NCBI RefSeq assembly: GCF_002847305.1
Contig: NZ_CP025408.1
Span: 1,633,001 to 1,697,000 of the forward strand
From: Paracoccus tegillarcae
GTDB taxonomy: Bacteria > Pseudomonadota > Alphaproteobacteria > Rhodobacterales > Rhodobacteraceae
Reading direction: 5' to 3'
DNA: 64,000 nt
The notes beneath the pieces are model-generated. The model had not been told where the DNA came from. It was given only the letters and a program-made list of their open reading frames with translations, and ran no database searches. Made by a program: the position numbers and the translations under genes. Below are positions 26,618 through 35,710 of the stretch, in pieces. Numbering within the stretch: position 1 is the stretch's first letter; each line of letters opens with the position of its first letter.

Positions 26618-27349
26618 CTAGACCCGCGCCTCGCTGCCGGGCAGCACCCCGAATTCCCGACGATAGGCGCGTGAAAACGCATCCGGCGCGCCATAGCCGA
26701 ATTGCCGCGCCACCCGTTCGACCCGCGCGCCCTTTTGCAGTTCTCCGCGCGCCAGAATCATGCGCCAGCGCCGCAGATAGGTCATTGGCGACACGCCCAC
26801 GGTTTCCCCGAAAAGCTGCTTGAAATGGCTGTGCGACAGCCCGGCCCGCTCGGCCAGATCAGTGCTGCGCCAGCCGCGTTCGGGCGCGTCATGCATCGCA
26901 ACCAGCGCATGACTGATGCGCGGATGCGCCAGACCGCCGAACAGTCCCGGGGCAGCGGTTCCGCGTTCGATCTGGCGGCGCAGGATCCAGACGACCAGAA
27001 CCTCACCCAAGCGCGCCATCACGGCAGGGCCGCCGCAGCGACCGTCGCGATATTCATGCGCCAGCAGCGCGGTCAGATGGCCTGTGTCACTGTCTGGCTG
27101 AGCCGTCTCTGAGACCAGCGCCGGCATGGCATTCAACAAAGGGCTGTATTCGCTGCCGAAATCCACCGACAGGCTGAACAGGATCCGCCCCGATGTATCA
27201 GGCACGATCCCGATTTCGCGGGGCTGCAAACAGATCTCGATCCGGCCCGAGGCATCCTCGACCGCCGCAAGATTGGCCTGATCGGCAGGCACGGCATGCA
27301 CGCCAAGCCGCATCCGGTCCAGCAGCGCCGTCAGTCGGTCCAGGCCCAT
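26618..27349 (-). CDS. AraC-family transcriptional regulator
   Basis: A 243-residue regulator with a cupin-type N-terminal half (GLDRLTALLDRMRLGVHAV, then the GRIEICLQPREIGIVPDTSGRILFSLSVDFG barrel) and a C-terminal AraC double helix-turn-helix (STDLAERAGLSHSHFKQLFGETVGVSPMTYLRRWRM and VERVARQFGYGAPDAFSRAYRREFG). The start at 27349 lies 87 bp from the divergent peroxiredoxin gene; longer versions of the frame would run antisense through that gene. The divergent layout makes the peroxiredoxin gene the likely target. It converges with the emfourin gene. Confidence 0.88.
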   Translation of the reverse strand: MGLDRLTALLDRMRLGVHAVPADQANLAAVEDASGRIEICLQPREIGIVPDTSGRILFSLSVDFGSEYSPLLNAMPALVSETAQPDSDTGHLTALLAHEYRDGRCGGPAVMARLGEVLVVWILRRQIERGTAAPGLFGGLAHPRISHALVAMHDAPERGWRSTDLAERAGLSHSHFKQLFGETVGVSPMTYLRRWRMILARGELQKGARVERVARQFGYGAPDAFSRAYRREFGVLPGSEARV

Positions 27350-27436
27350 GAAAATCCTTTCAGTCGGTTCTTTCGGATCTATTCCGCTTATAAGGCTGAT
27401 ATCGACACCCGACAACAACATTTGAAGGAAATCGAT

Positions 27437-27973
27437 ATGCTTATCCCCCGTCAGAAAACCCCTGCGCTGGCCCTGCCTACCGTCGCCAATGGCGCGTTTG
27501 ATCTGGCGACCGAGACCAGCCAGCGCGGCACCGTGGTCTGCTTTTACCGTGGGCTGCATTGCCCCATCTGCGCGACCTATCTGACCGAGTTGGAACGTCA
27601 GACCCCGAAATTCGCCGAGCGCGGCTTTGGCACCATTGCCATCAGCACCGACGGCGCCGATCGCGCGGCTGCGATGGCCGAGAAGATCAAGGCAAGCCAG
27701 CTGCGCATCGCCTATGATCTGAGCCTGCAGCAAGCGCGTGAATGGGGGCTGTATCTGTCGGCAGGACGCGGCAAGACCTCGATCGGGATCGAAGAGCCAG
27801 AACTGTTTTCCGAACCGGGCGTGTTCATCCTGCGCGAAGATCAGACGCTGTATTATGGTTCGGTCCAGACGATGCCATTCGTGCGTCCGCATTTCGCCGA
27901 TTTCATGGGTGCGCTGGATTTCACCACCGCCAATGATTACCCGGCACGCGGCGAATTCACCGGCGAAGTCTGA
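27437..27973 (+). CDS. Peroxiredoxin-like protein (AhpC/TSA family)
   Basis: A 178-residue thioredoxin-fold protein with CPIC (Cys42 and Cys45) following VVCFYRGLH, the place of the peroxidatic cysteine in AhpC/TSA peroxiredoxins. The tail SEPGVFILREDQTLYYGSVQTMPFVRP is characteristic of a peroxiredoxin-like subgroup annotated AhpC/TSA. It presumably reduces peroxides with thioredoxin-type electron donors. The ATG at 27437 follows AAGGAA at 6 nt. It is divergent from the AraC regulator, with a shared 87-bp promoter region. Confidence 0.85.
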   Translation: MLIPRQKTPALALPTVANGAFDLATETSQRGTVVCFYRGLHCPICATYLTELERQTPKFAERGFGTIAISTDGADRAAAMAEKIKASQLRIAYDLSLQQAREWGLYLSAGRGKTSIGIEEPELFSEPGVFILREDQTLYYGSVQTMPFVRPHFADFMGALDFTTANDYPARGEFTGEV

Positions 27974-27987
27974 CCCGGAAACCGATC

Positions 27988-28010
27988 GCGGGCCGGTTCA
28001 GCCGGCCCGC
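27988..28010. terminator. Bidirectional terminator hairpin
   Basis: GCGGGCCGG-TTCAG-CCGGCCCGC, perfect 9-bp arms, lies between the convergent peroxiredoxin and amidohydrolase genes. No T-tract follows, so it may act as an mRNA end stabiliser as much as a terminator. Confidence 0.65.
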
Positions 28011-28017
28011 AGCACGC

Positions 28018-29193
28018 CTAACCGGCAGCGGCCTTGGCGGGTTGCGCCCGTTCGACCAGCCGCGCGAAAAAGCTGGCCCCCACCGGCGCGATCTCGTCAT
28101 TGAAATCATAGGCTGTGTTGTGCACGCCCGCGCTTTCGCCCTGCCCGATGAACAGATAGCAGCCCGGTCGTGTTTCCAGCATATAGCTGAAATCCTCGGC
28201 CCCCATCTCGCGCCCGCCATCGCCGATCACGCCATCTTCGCCCGCGATGTCTTGCGCGGTTTGCACGGCAAAGCTGGTCTGGTCGATATCATTCACGGTC
28301 GCGGGATAGCCGCGTTCGTAGTCCAGCTGGATCTGAATATCATAGGCCGCTGCCTGCCCGTCGCAGATCTGCTGCAAGCGGCGCTGCACCATCTGGCGCA
28401 CCTCATCCGAAAAACAGCGCACGGTGCCGCAGATATAGGCGGTTTCAGGCACGATATTGTCGGCGCTGCCGGTGTGGATCTGGGTGACGGAAATGACCAG
28501 ATCGTCCATCGCATAATGGTTGCGGCTTGAAATGGTCTGGATCGCACTGACGATAGCCACGGCAGCAACGACCGGATCGGCGGTCAGGTGCGGCATGGCG
28601 GCGTGGCCACCGCGCCCGCGCAGATTGATGTGGAAATTGTCGACCGAGGCCATGATCGGGCCGGGCGTCGTCTGAAACGTCCCCGCGCTCTGCCCCGGAT
28701 TGTTATGCAGCGCAAAGACACGGGCGATGTCGAACTGGTCCATCATGCCGTCCTGCACCATGGCGTTGCCGCCGCCGCCATCCTCTTCGGCCGGCTGAAA
28801 GATCAGGGCGACGCGGCCGGCGAAATTGCGGGTCTCGGCCAGATAGCGCGCGGCCCCCAGCAGCATGGTGGTGTGCCCGTCATGGCCGCAGGCATGCATC
28901 CGCCCCGGCACTGTAGAGGTCCAGTCCGCGCCCGTTTCCTCATCCATCGGCAGCGCGTCCATATCGGCGCGCAGCCCGATGGTCGGCCCGGCACCTTGCC
29001 CGTTGATGATCGCGACGACGCCGGTGCGTCCGATGCCTTCGTGGATCTCATCGACCCCGAATTCCCGCAAACGCGCGGCCACGAAAGCCGCGGTCTCGTG
29101 GCAGTCGAAACCCAGTTCCGGGTGCTGGTGCAGGTGGCGCCGCCATGCGGTCATGTCGGGGCCGAATTCGGCGATGCGGTTCAGGACGGGCAT
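28018..29193 (-). CDS. M20 family amidohydrolase (hippurate hydrolase type)
   Basis: A 391-residue metal-dependent amidohydrolase. Metal-site motifs are RADMDALPM, MHACGHDGHTTMLLGAA, FQPAEEDGGGGNAMV and the C-terminal GAEDFSYML. A dimerisation domain with NLRGRGGHAAMPHLT is inserted in the middle. Members hydrolyse N-acyl amino acids such as hippurate or N-acetyl amino acids; the substrate here is not readable. The ATG at 29193 (MPVLNRIAEFGPDM) is preferred because the upstream frame is antisense to mazG. It is convergent with the peroxiredoxin gene and divergent from mazG. Confidence 0.92.
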   Translation of the reverse strand: MPVLNRIAEFGPDMTAWRRHLHQHPELGFDCHETAAFVAARLREFGVDEIHEGIGRTGVVAIINGQGAGPTIGLRADMDALPMDEETGADWTSTVPGRMHACGHDGHTTMLLGAARYLAETRNFAGRVALIFQPAEEDGGGGNAMVQDGMMDQFDIARVFALHNNPGQSAGTFQTTPGPIMASVDNFHINLRGRGGHAAMPHLTADPVVAAVAIVSAIQTISSRNHYAMDDLVISVTQIHTGSADNIVPETAYICGTVRCFSDEVRQMVQRRLQQICDGQAAAYDIQIQLDYERGYPATVNDIDQTSFAVQTAQDIAGEDGVIGDGGREMGAEDFSYMLETRPGCYLFIGQGESAGVHNTAYDFNDEIAPVGASFFARLVERAQPAKAAAG

Positions 29194-29260
29194 GATGTGG
29201 ACTTGGCTTTCAGGCTGTGGCACTTGGCGCGCATTGGTGCAGGAATGACGGGGGAATGCA

Positions 29261-30073
29261 ATGCGTGACACCAGAGAGGCACAGGCCCAGATTGCGCGGC
29301 TGATTGGCATCATGGCCGATTTGCGCGACCCCGACAGCGGCTGCCCGTGGGATATCGAGCAGGATTTCGCATCCATCGCGCCCTATACGATCGAAGAGGC
29401 CCATGAGGTCGCGGATGCCATCGACCGCGCGGCATGGGATGAATTTCCCGGCGAACTGGGCGATCTGCTGCTGCAGGTGGTGTTTCACGCACAGATGGCG
29501 GACGAACAGGAGATGTTCGACTTTGCCGATGTCGCGCGTCGGATCAGCGACAAGCTGGTCGCGCGCCATCCGCATGTCTACGGCGACGAGTCGCGCGACA
29601 AGTCAGCCGAGCAACAGGTCAAGGACTGGGAAACGATCAAGGCTGCCGAACGCGCCGGCAAGGCCGAAAAGGGCGTGCTGGACGGGGTGGCGCTTGGGCT
29701 GCCCGCGCTGACCCGTGCCATCAAGCTGCAAAACCGTGCCGCGCGGGTCGGCTTTGACTGGCCGTGTGCGGCCGATGTGCTGGACAAGATCACCGAGGAG
29801 GCAGCCGAACTGGTCGAGGCGCGTGATACCCTTGGCCCAGAGGCACTGAACGAGGAATTCGGCGACCTGATGTTCGTCATGGCCAATCTGGCACGGCATC
29901 TGCAGATCGACCCCGAGCAGTCACTGCGTGCGGCCAACGCCAAATTCACCCGCCGTTTTCAGGCAATCGAGGCCGCGCTGGCCGCCGAGGGCCGCCGCGC
30001 CGAAGACAGCGATCTGGCGGAAATGGACGCGCTGTGGGATGCGGCAAAGCGGGTCGAAAAGGGCCGGGCCTGA
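29261..30073 (+). CDS. mazG: Nucleoside triphosphate pyrophosphohydrolase MazG
   Basis: A 270-residue protein with two MazG domains. The first has GCPWDIEQDFASIAPYTIEEAHEV with the ExxE metal-binding helix and GELGDLLLQVVFHAQM; the second has FDWPCAADVLDKITEEAAELVEA and EEFGDLMFVMANLARHL. It hydrolyses NTPs to NMPs plus pyrophosphate, clearing abnormal nucleotides and, in E. coli, affecting ppGpp levels. The length is normal. There is no mazEF toxin-antitoxin pair beside it. It ends at a bidirectional terminator shared with the DAHP synthase gene. Confidence 0.95.
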   Translation: MRDTREAQAQIARLIGIMADLRDPDSGCPWDIEQDFASIAPYTIEEAHEVADAIDRAAWDEFPGELGDLLLQVVFHAQMADEQEMFDFADVARRISDKLVARHPHVYGDESRDKSAEQQVKDWETIKAAERAGKAEKGVLDGVALGLPALTRAIKLQNRAARVGFDWPCAADVLDKITEEAAELVEARDTLGPEALNEEFGDLMFVMANLARHLQIDPEQSLRAANAKFTRRFQAIEAALAAEGRRAEDSDLAEMDALWDAAKRVEKGRA

Positions 30074-30118
30074 TCAGGGGCGCGGTCCGCCGGTCGACAC
30101 CTGTCAGGGCAGAATGAA

Positions 30119-30146
30119 AAAGGCCGGCCCATGAGGTCCGGCCTTT
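30119..30146. terminator. Bidirectional Rho-independent terminator
   Basis: AAAGGCCGG (30119-30127) and CCGGCCTTT (30138-30146) with a 10-nt loop sit between the convergent mazG and DAHP synthase genes. A-rich sequence on one side and T-rich on the other allow use on both strands. Confidence 0.85.
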
Positions 30147-30167
30147 CTGCGTTCCTGAACCCTGCGG

Positions 30168-31580
30168 TCAGCCCGCCTTGGCCCGTGCGGCAACGCCGTT
30201 GGTGCGGCGGTCGCGCAGTTCTTCGGCCACCAGGAATGCCAGTTCCAGCGACTGGCTGGCGTTGAGGCGCGGATCGCAGGCGGTGTGATAGCGGTCCGAC
30301 AGATCCTCATCGGTCACGGCGCGCACGCCCCCGGTGCATTCGGTCACGTCCTTGCCGGTCATTTCGAAATGCACACCGCCGGGGATGGTGCCCTCGGCCT
30401 TGTGGATGGCAAAGAATTCGCGCACCTCGCGCAGGATCGAATCGAAGGGCCGCGTCTTGTAGCCGGTCGAGGATTTGATGACGTTGCCGTGCATCGGATC
30501 GCAGGACCAGACGACATTGGCGCCCTCTTCCTGCACGGTCTGGATCAGACGCGGCAGGTGGTCGCCGACATTGCCGGCGCCGAAACGCGCGATCAGGGTC
30601 AGGCGGCCAGCCTCGTTTTCCGGGTTCAGCTTGGCCATCAGCACCTTGAGATCCTCGGCCGTGGTCGAAGGGCCGGTTTTCAGGCCGATGGGGTTTTGAA
30701 CGCCGCGCGCAAACTCTACATGGGCGCCGTCCGGCTGGCGGGTGCGGTCGCCGATCCAGATCATGTGGCCCGACCCCGCAACGGGAATGCCGGTGGTGGT
30801 GTCGATGCGGGCCATTGCCTCTTCGTATTCCAGCAACAGCGCCTCGTGGCTGGTGTAGAAATCGACCTTGGACAGTTGATGCGCGGTATCGCCGGTCACG
30901 CCGGCTGCCTGCATGAAGGCCATGGTATCGGCAATCCGTGTGGCCACTTCGCGGTATTTCGAGGCCTCGGGACCGTCAACGAAATCAGCGATCCAGCTTT
31001 GGACGCGGTGCATGTCGGCATAGCCGCCGGTGCTGAACGCGCGCAGCAGGTTCAGGCTGGCCGCGGCCTGCGTATAGGCCGCAAGCATCCGCTGCGGATC
31101 AGGGATGCGCGCATCGGCAGTGAAGTCAAAGCCGTTGACGATATCACCGCGATAGCTGGGCAGTTCCACGCCATCGACGGTTTCCGTGGGCGCGCTGCGC
31201 GGCTTGGCGAATTGCCCGGCCATGCGACCGACCTTAACCACGGGCAGTTGCGCGCCCCAGGTCAGCACGACGGCCATTTGCAGCATCACCTTGAAGGTGT
31301 CGCGGATATTGTCGGCGCTGAATTCGGCAAAGCTTTCGGCGCAATCGCCGCCCTGCAACAAAAAGGCCTCGCCGCGCGAAACCTGAGCCAGTTCGTCCCG
31401 CAGGCGGCGGGCCTCGCCTGCAAAAACCAGCGGCGGATATTTGGTCAGTTGCGCTTCGACCGCGTTCAGCGCGGCCTGATCGGTATAGTCCGGCATCTGG
31501 ACGCGGGGATAGGCGCGCCAGCCGGCCTTGTCCCAACCTTGTGCGGCGGATACGGCGGTGCGATTTTCCTGCGTCGTCAT
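30168..31580 (-). CDS. Class II 3-deoxy-7-phosphoheptulonate (DAHP) synthase
   Basis: A 470-residue plant/Mycobacterium-type DAHP synthase, the first enzyme of the shikimate pathway, which joins phosphoenolpyruvate and erythrose 4-phosphate. Family runs are [54 protein letters not shown] and SCDPMHGN, which include the metal cysteine and substrate residues. It is unrelated in sequence to E. coli AroG/F/H. It stands alone on the minus strand, facing mazG. The start at 31580 is the conserved one. Confidence 0.96.
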   Translation of the reverse strand: MTTQENRTAVSAAQGWDKAGWRAYPRVQMPDYTDQAALNAVEAQLTKYPPLVFAGEARRLRDELAQVSRGEAFLLQGGDCAESFAEFSADNIRDTFKVMLQMAVVLTWGAQLPVVKVGRMAGQFAKPRSAPTETVDGVELPSYRGDIVNGFDFTADARIPDPQRMLAAYTQAAASLNLLRAFSTGGYADMHRVQSWIADFVDGPEASKYREVATRIADTMAFMQAAGVTGDTAHQLSKVDFYTSHEALLLEYEEAMARIDTTTGIPVAGSGHMIWIGDRTRQPDGAHVEFARGVQNPIGLKTGPSTTAEDLKVLMAKLNPENEAGRLTLIARFGAGNVGDHLPRLIQTVQEEGANVVWSCDPMHGNVIKSSTGYKTRPFDSILREVREFFAIHKAEGTIPGGVHFEMTGKDVTECTGGVRAVTDEDLSDRYHTACDPRLNASQSLELAFLVAEELRDRRTNGVAARAKAG

Positions 31581-31706
31581 GATACGAACTCCAAAGGGTT
31601 TATGTTCACCCCATATATGGAGAACTGACGTCGAGGAAAAGCCTTGCCTCTTGCGGCGGCTGCAATAGCGTGGATAGTCAAGCCGAAACGATAAGAATGC
31701 ACTCGC

Positions 31707-32678
31707 ATGACCAACGCGAAACCACGGCCCTATACTTTCCTACTGACTGATCGCTTTACGCTTTTGCCGTTCGCAGGCGCGATCGAGGCGATGCGGCTGG
31801 CCAACCGTGCTGTGGGGCACAGACTATATGACTGGCGGCTGATAGGTCCTGACGGCGACGTCGCCACCTGTTCCAATGGCGTACGAATCGCGCTGGATGG
31901 CGGGCTGGAGGACCTGCCCGGCCCGTCCCGCAGCGACGCCGTGGTGATCGTCTGCGGCGGCATCGATGTCCAGAAAGCGGCCTCGAAACCGGTGCTCAAC
32001 TGGCTGCGCAAGCAAGAGCGCAGCGGCGCGATGATCGGTGCTGTTTGCACCGGCGCGTGGGTGCTGGCCGAGGCCGGCATGCTGGACGGGCGGCGCGCGA
32101 CGATCCACTGGGAAAACCATGACGGTTTCGCCGAGGCCTTTCCGCAGGTCGATCTTTACCGCTCGGTCTTTGTCAATGACGGCAACCGGATCACGGCGGC
32201 GGGCGGCACGTCCTCCATCGACCTGATGCTGCACCTGATCGCGCAGGATCACGGCGATGCCCTGGTGGCCGAAATCGCCGACCAGATGCTGCACACGACG
32301 ATCCGCAGCGATCAGGACGATCAGCGTCTGTCGATCCCCACCCGCATCGGCGTGCGCCATCCGCGTCTGGCCGAAGTGATCGCGCGGATGGAATCCAATC
32401 TGGAGGAACCGATCAGCCCCGCGCAACTGGCCGCCGATGCCGGCATGTCGACCCGCCAGCTTGAACGGCTGTTCCGCCGATACCTGAACCGCAGCCCCAA
32501 GCGGTACTATATGGAAACCCGGCTGGCGCGGGCGCGCAATCTGCTGATGCAAACGCAGATGTCGATGATCGAGGTGGCACTGGCCTCGGGCTTTTCCAGC
32601 CCTTCGCATTTTTCGAAATGCTACCGGGCGCGCTATGGCAGCACGCCTTACCGCGAGCGGGGCACCGGCAGCGCGTAG
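31707..32678 (+). CDS. GlxA-family transcriptional regulator (DJ-1/PfpI plus AraC domains)
   Basis: A 323-residue regulator. Residues ~10-175 form a DJ-1/PfpI-like domain with the nucleophile-elbow region [16 protein letters not shown]; residues ~220-315 form an AraC helix-turn-helix ([34 protein letters not shown] and [25 protein letters not shown]). Related proteins (GbdR, CdhR, ArgR of pseudomonads) respond to glycine betaine, carnitine or arginine. The nearby genes do not reveal a target. It is divergent from the DAHP synthase gene. Confidence 0.92.
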   Translation: MTNAKPRPYTFLLTDRFTLLPFAGAIEAMRLANRAVGHRLYDWRLIGPDGDVATCSNGVRIALDGGLEDLPGPSRSDAVVIVCGGIDVQKAASKPVLNWLRKQERSGAMIGAVCTGAWVLAEAGMLDGRRATIHWENHDGFAEAFPQVDLYRSVFVNDGNRITAAGGTSSIDLMLHLIAQDHGDALVAEIADQMLHTTIRSDQDDQRLSIPTRIGVRHPRLAEVIARMESNLEEPISPAQLAADAGMSTRQLERLFRRYLNRSPKRYYMETRLARARNLLMQTQMSMIEVALASGFSSPSHFSKCYRARYGSTPYRERGTGSA

Positions 32679-32823
32679 ATGCCCGACCTGCCCCGCCGAC
32701 CCACGGAAATCCGGTTAACCCGCTGTTAACACTTATTGGTTAACGCTGTTTCTGGCTCGGGTTCGCAGACGGCCCGCGCCACTGGGCAAGCGGCGCATGG
32801 CGCCAGTCAGGCGGGACGCGCGG

Positions 32824-34041
32824 ATGGAACAGCAGATCACGATTCTGACGCTGAAAGCGCAAGCGCCGGTGAAAACCAGTGGCGGGCTGAACGAACGACA
32901 GACCCCTTTTGCGGCCAGCCCGCGAACACAGCCATTGAACCTCGATCATGTCGAGGTCACCACCATGCATGTCAGCGATGACGACACCGAACTGGACGGC
33001 ATCTACGCCAGCAAAAGCTATGCGGGCGGGGTCGATGCCAATCAGGTGCTGTCTGAGGATCTGGTGTTGCAGACCGGCCAGACCGGCCATACCCAGACTT
33101 TCGCCGCCGGCACCCAGGTCGGCTATGACTTCTCGGGGCTGATGCTGCAGATCGAGGATGACGTTGTCGTCGCAGCCTACGAGGTCGCCTTTCCTCGCCT
33201 GGTTGGCAGCAGCGCCTTTGGCGATATCATGGGCGGCCGGTTTTCGGTGATGATCATTCCAGTGCCCTATACGACCGATGATGGCGTGGCCCTGGACCCT
33301 CAGCCCTTCGACCCAATGAAAACCTATTTCTTCAAGGATTACAAAGACTACAACAGCGCCGATTTTGCGATCGACTATCAGTCGGTCGATTGCTTTGCCA
33401 CCGGCACGCTGATCGCCACGCCCGGCGGTCTGCGCCGGGTCGAAACGCTGCAGGCCGGCGATCTGGTGACCACGCGAGACGAAGGGCCGCAGGTCCTGAG
33501 ATGGGCCGGTCACGTTCATGTCAATGCCCGGCGGCTGGACCAGCAACCGAACCTGCGCCCGATCCGCATTGCCGCGAACAGCCTTGGGCCGGGGCACCCC
33601 AAGCGTGATCTGGTGCTGTCACCGCAGCATCGCGTGCTGGTCAGATCACCGATCGTGCAGCGCATGTTTGGCGTTTACGAAATACTGGTCGCGGCCAAGC
33701 ATCTGGTCACGCTGCCGGGCATCGAGGTCATGACGCCGCCGCATGGGGTTGGATACCATCACCTGCTGCTGGACCACCATCAGATCCTGTGTTCGGAAGG
33801 GGCGTGGACCGAAAGTCTGTATCTGGGTCCACAGGCGATGAAGGGACTGCCCGCGGCGGCGCGGCGCGAGATCATGGCGTTGTTTCCCGAACTGAAAACG
33901 GCTGAATTTCGGCCCCCATCCCGCCGTCGGTTGCTGGATGGGCGCGAGGGGCGCAGGCTGGCGATGCGCCACGGCAAGAACCGCAAACATCTGTTCGATG
34001 CGGACAAAACCATGGCGGGACAAAGACTATTGTCTGTTTGA
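32824..34041 (+). CDS. Hint-domain protein 2
   Basis: A 405-residue paralogue of the Hint protein at 15174. The N-terminal ~189 residues are unlike that protein's N-terminus, but the Hint part is closely parallel: DCFATGTLIATPGG at Cys190, LQAGDLVTTRDEGPQ, DLVLSPQHRVLVRSPIVQRMFGVYEILVAAKHLVTLPGIE and YHHLLLDHHQILCSEGAWTES. About 75 residues follow, ending with a basic tail. No intein-type HN-Cys junction is seen. Autocleavage before Cys190 is possible from the fold but unproven. I choose the ATG at 32824 over one at 32797, since the extra residues look unconserved. Confidence 0.82.
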   Translation: MEQQITILTLKAQAPVKTSGGLNERQTPFAASPRTQPLNLDHVEVTTMHVSDDDTELDGIYASKSYAGGVDANQVLSEDLVLQTGQTGHTQTFAAGTQVGYDFSGLMLQIEDDVVVAAYEVAFPRLVGSSAFGDIMGGRFSVMIIPVPYTTDDGVALDPQPFDPMKTYFFKDYKDYNSADFAIDYQSVDCFATGTLIATPGGLRRVETLQAGDLVTTRDEGPQVLRWAGHVHVNARRLDQQPNLRPIRIAANSLGPGHPKRDLVLSPQHRVLVRSPIVQRMFGVYEILVAAKHLVTLPGIEVMTPPHGVGYHHLLLDHHQILCSEGAWTESLYLGPQAMKGLPAAARREIMALFPELKTAEFRPPSRRRLLDGREGRRLAMRHGKNRKHLFDADKTMAGQRLLSV

Positions 34042-34065
34042 TCGGGCCGGATTAGCCTGCCGCGC

Positions 34066-34539
34066 ATGAGCAGTTTCACCATCGATGACGCTGAATTTCC
34101 CGCCGATGAGGGCGATGTCATTCGCATGATGCGCGACTATGCCGACTGGCTGGGCGTCGATATCGGGTTTCAGGGATTTGAAAGTGAAATCAAGGCTTTG
34201 CCGGGGGAATACGCGCCTCCGAGCGGGGCGCTGCTGGTGCTGCGCGACAGCGACGGCCAGCCGGTGGGCTGCGCGGCGTTCCGCGATCTGGGACAAGGCC
34301 GTTGCGAGCTAAAGCGCATGTATCTGGACATCGCCGCACGGGGGCAAGGTCAGGGCCGCGCCCTGGGCGAGGCGATCATGGAGCGCGCGCGGGCGGCAGG
34401 CTATCGCCGTATCGTACTGGACACGCTGGATTATATGGGCGCGGCCGTGAAATTGTACGACAGGCTCGGGTTTCAACCGATCGCACCCTATTACAACAAC
34501 CCGCTCCCCGGGGCGATCTATTTCGGCCGCGATCTGTAG
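34066..34539 (+). CDS. GNAT family N-acetyltransferase
   Basis: A 157-residue acetyltransferase of the GNAT fold. The acetyl-CoA pyrophosphate loop is ARGQGQGRALGEAIMERARAAGYRRIVLDT, preceded by the ELKRMYLD strand, and the end AVKLYDRLGFQPIAPYYNNPLPGAIYF is typical of a common subgroup acting on small molecules. The acceptor is unknown. It starts 24 bp after the Hint gene and may share its transcript. A GC-rich hairpin (34563-34581) follows. Confidence 0.9.
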   Translation: MSSFTIDDAEFPADEGDVIRMMRDYADWLGVDIGFQGFESEIKALPGEYAPPSGALLVLRDSDGQPVGCAAFRDLGQGRCELKRMYLDIAARGQGQGRALGEAIMERARAAGYRRIVLDTLDYMGAAVKLYDRLGFQPIAPYYNNPLPGAIYFGRDL

Positions 34540-34562
34540 CGCGCACACTGCCCCTTGCACCA

Positions 34563-34581
34563 GCGCGCCGCTGAGGCGCGC
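34563..34581 (+). terminator. GC-rich hairpin after the acetyltransferase gene
   Basis: GCGCGCC-GCTGA-GGCGCGC, perfect 7-bp arms, lies 23 bp after the stop and directly before the second copy of the dispersed repeat. There is only a TT after it, so termination is uncertain. Confidence 0.5.
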
Positions 34582-34584
34582 GTT

Positions 34585-34722
34585 GCGCAACGGGTGATTT
34601 CAGCCGGAATTGAAAACAGCCTGCAAACGCTGGGTTTGAGGCCGCACAGCCCGTACACAGACCGCGCACAACCTGTACACAGGGCGTACACAGGCAGCGC
34701 GCGGTAGTGTTGCATCCAGGGT
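34585..34722. repeat. 138-bp dispersed repeat, copy 2
   Basis: It matches 10079-10216 over 138 bp with three mismatches by my count. The five-unit 11-bp array lies at 34642-34696, with exact GTACACAG at 34653, 34675 and 34686. Only 6 bp later a second shared element (34729-34774) begins. The nucleotidyltransferase gene starts 145 bp after the repeat. Nothing in the rest of this 328-bp gap looks coding. Confidence 0.92.
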
Positions 34723-34728
34723 CCGCTT

Positions 34729-34774
34729 TGCGGACGAAGTGTGAATTCGCTGCAGCTGCGCCAATGGCTGCTTT
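34729..34774. repeat. 46-bp element shared by the two accessory islands
   Basis: It matches 10369-10414 with about four mismatches and lies between the 138-bp repeat and the accessory gene in both islands. It begins inside a small inverted repeat (GTCCGCTTTGCGGAC). Confidence 0.8.
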
Positions 34775-34867
34775 CATGGCCACCACGAAAAGGTCGCAAC
34801 CGACCGGCAATGGTCTTACAAAGTCCAATGAGACGCACGGTTGCGCTGTACCGGCCAGGAGTTTGTA

Positions 34868-35614
34868 GTGAGCCAGAAGCTTTCAGCGGCTTTGTCCGCA
34901 GCAGAGAAAATTCGTGCCCAGTTTTTCCGGGATGCAAGCACCTTCATGCTCGCGGGTTCGGTGGTTCGAGGTGACGCAACAGCTTATTCTGACCTTGACT
35001 TGGTCGTGGTCTTTGAACGCGTTGATAGCGCCAAAAGACAATCTTTTGTTTTCGAGGGCTGGCCCGTTGAAGCCTTCATTCACGATCCGCAAACTCTGGA
35101 ATACTTCTTTCGGGAGGTGGACCGTCCGTCGGGAGTGCCATCTCTGCCCAACATGGTCAGCGAAGGCATTGAGCTATCCTGCGAAACCAAATTCGGCAGT
35201 CGTATGAAAGACCTAGCATCCCGAGTTTTGGCAGAAGGCCCGATCATATGGGGTCAGAAAGAACGCGAAAACTCACGATATGCAATCAGCGATATGGTTG
35301 AAGATATCCGCGAGCCTCGCAACAGAGCTGAGCTTCGTATCGTCGTCTCAAATCTATACTCGGCCATCGCAGATCATTTCCTCCGGTCGCAAAGTCAATG
35401 GTCGGCTAAAGGCAAGAGCATTCCTAGAAGGCTCATGAGCGTTGATCCCGAGTTCCACAATCGTTTCGCACAGGCTTTCGAGACAGCATTCACAAGCGAC
35501 GATGCCGCAGCTGTCATTCGACTTTGCGAAGACGTTTTGGAACCGGATGGAGGCTTTCTTTTTGACGGCTATATCCGCGATGCACCAAAAGAGTGGCGTA
35601 TTCCTAACGCGTGA
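34868..35614 (+). CDS. Nucleotidyltransferase-domain protein
   Basis: A 248-residue protein with a polymerase-beta-type nucleotidyltransferase core: FMLAGSVVRGDATAYSDLDLVVV holds the GS helix and the two metal-binding aspartates (Asp42 and Asp44). The rest is helical and does not tell the substrate; aminoglycoside-type and MNT-type enzymes share the core. The start is a GTG at 34868, 6 nt behind AGGAG; an ATG at 34841 lacks a site. Codon use and GC content are lower than in neighbouring genes. It lies directly behind the dispersed repeat and so looks acquired. No HEPN partner gene is next to it. Confidence 0.78.
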   Translation: MSQKLSAALSAAEKIRAQFFRDASTFMLAGSVVRGDATAYSDLDLVVVFERVDSAKRQSFVFEGWPVEAFIHDPQTLEYFFREVDRPSGVPSLPNMVSEGIELSCETKFGSRMKDLASRVLAEGPIIWGQKERENSRYAISDMVEDIREPRNRAELRIVVSNLYSAIADHFLRSQSQWSAKGKSIPRRLMSVDPEFHNRFAQAFETAFTSDDAAAVIRLCEDVLEPDGGFLFDGYIRDAPKEWRIPNA

Positions 35615-35710
35615 TGGCGTGTTAGCCGCCATTCGTACTCAACGCAGCATCGCTCAAAATGGCCTCAAAGCGGCCTTCCGCGCCGCTTGGCCTGCGAAAG
35701 CCAGGGTCCC

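Noticed and set aside
29261..30073. mazG as part of a mazEF-type toxin-antitoxin locus
   Set aside because: No mazE or mazF gene is present nearby; the housekeeping pyrophosphohydrolase explains the gene fully.
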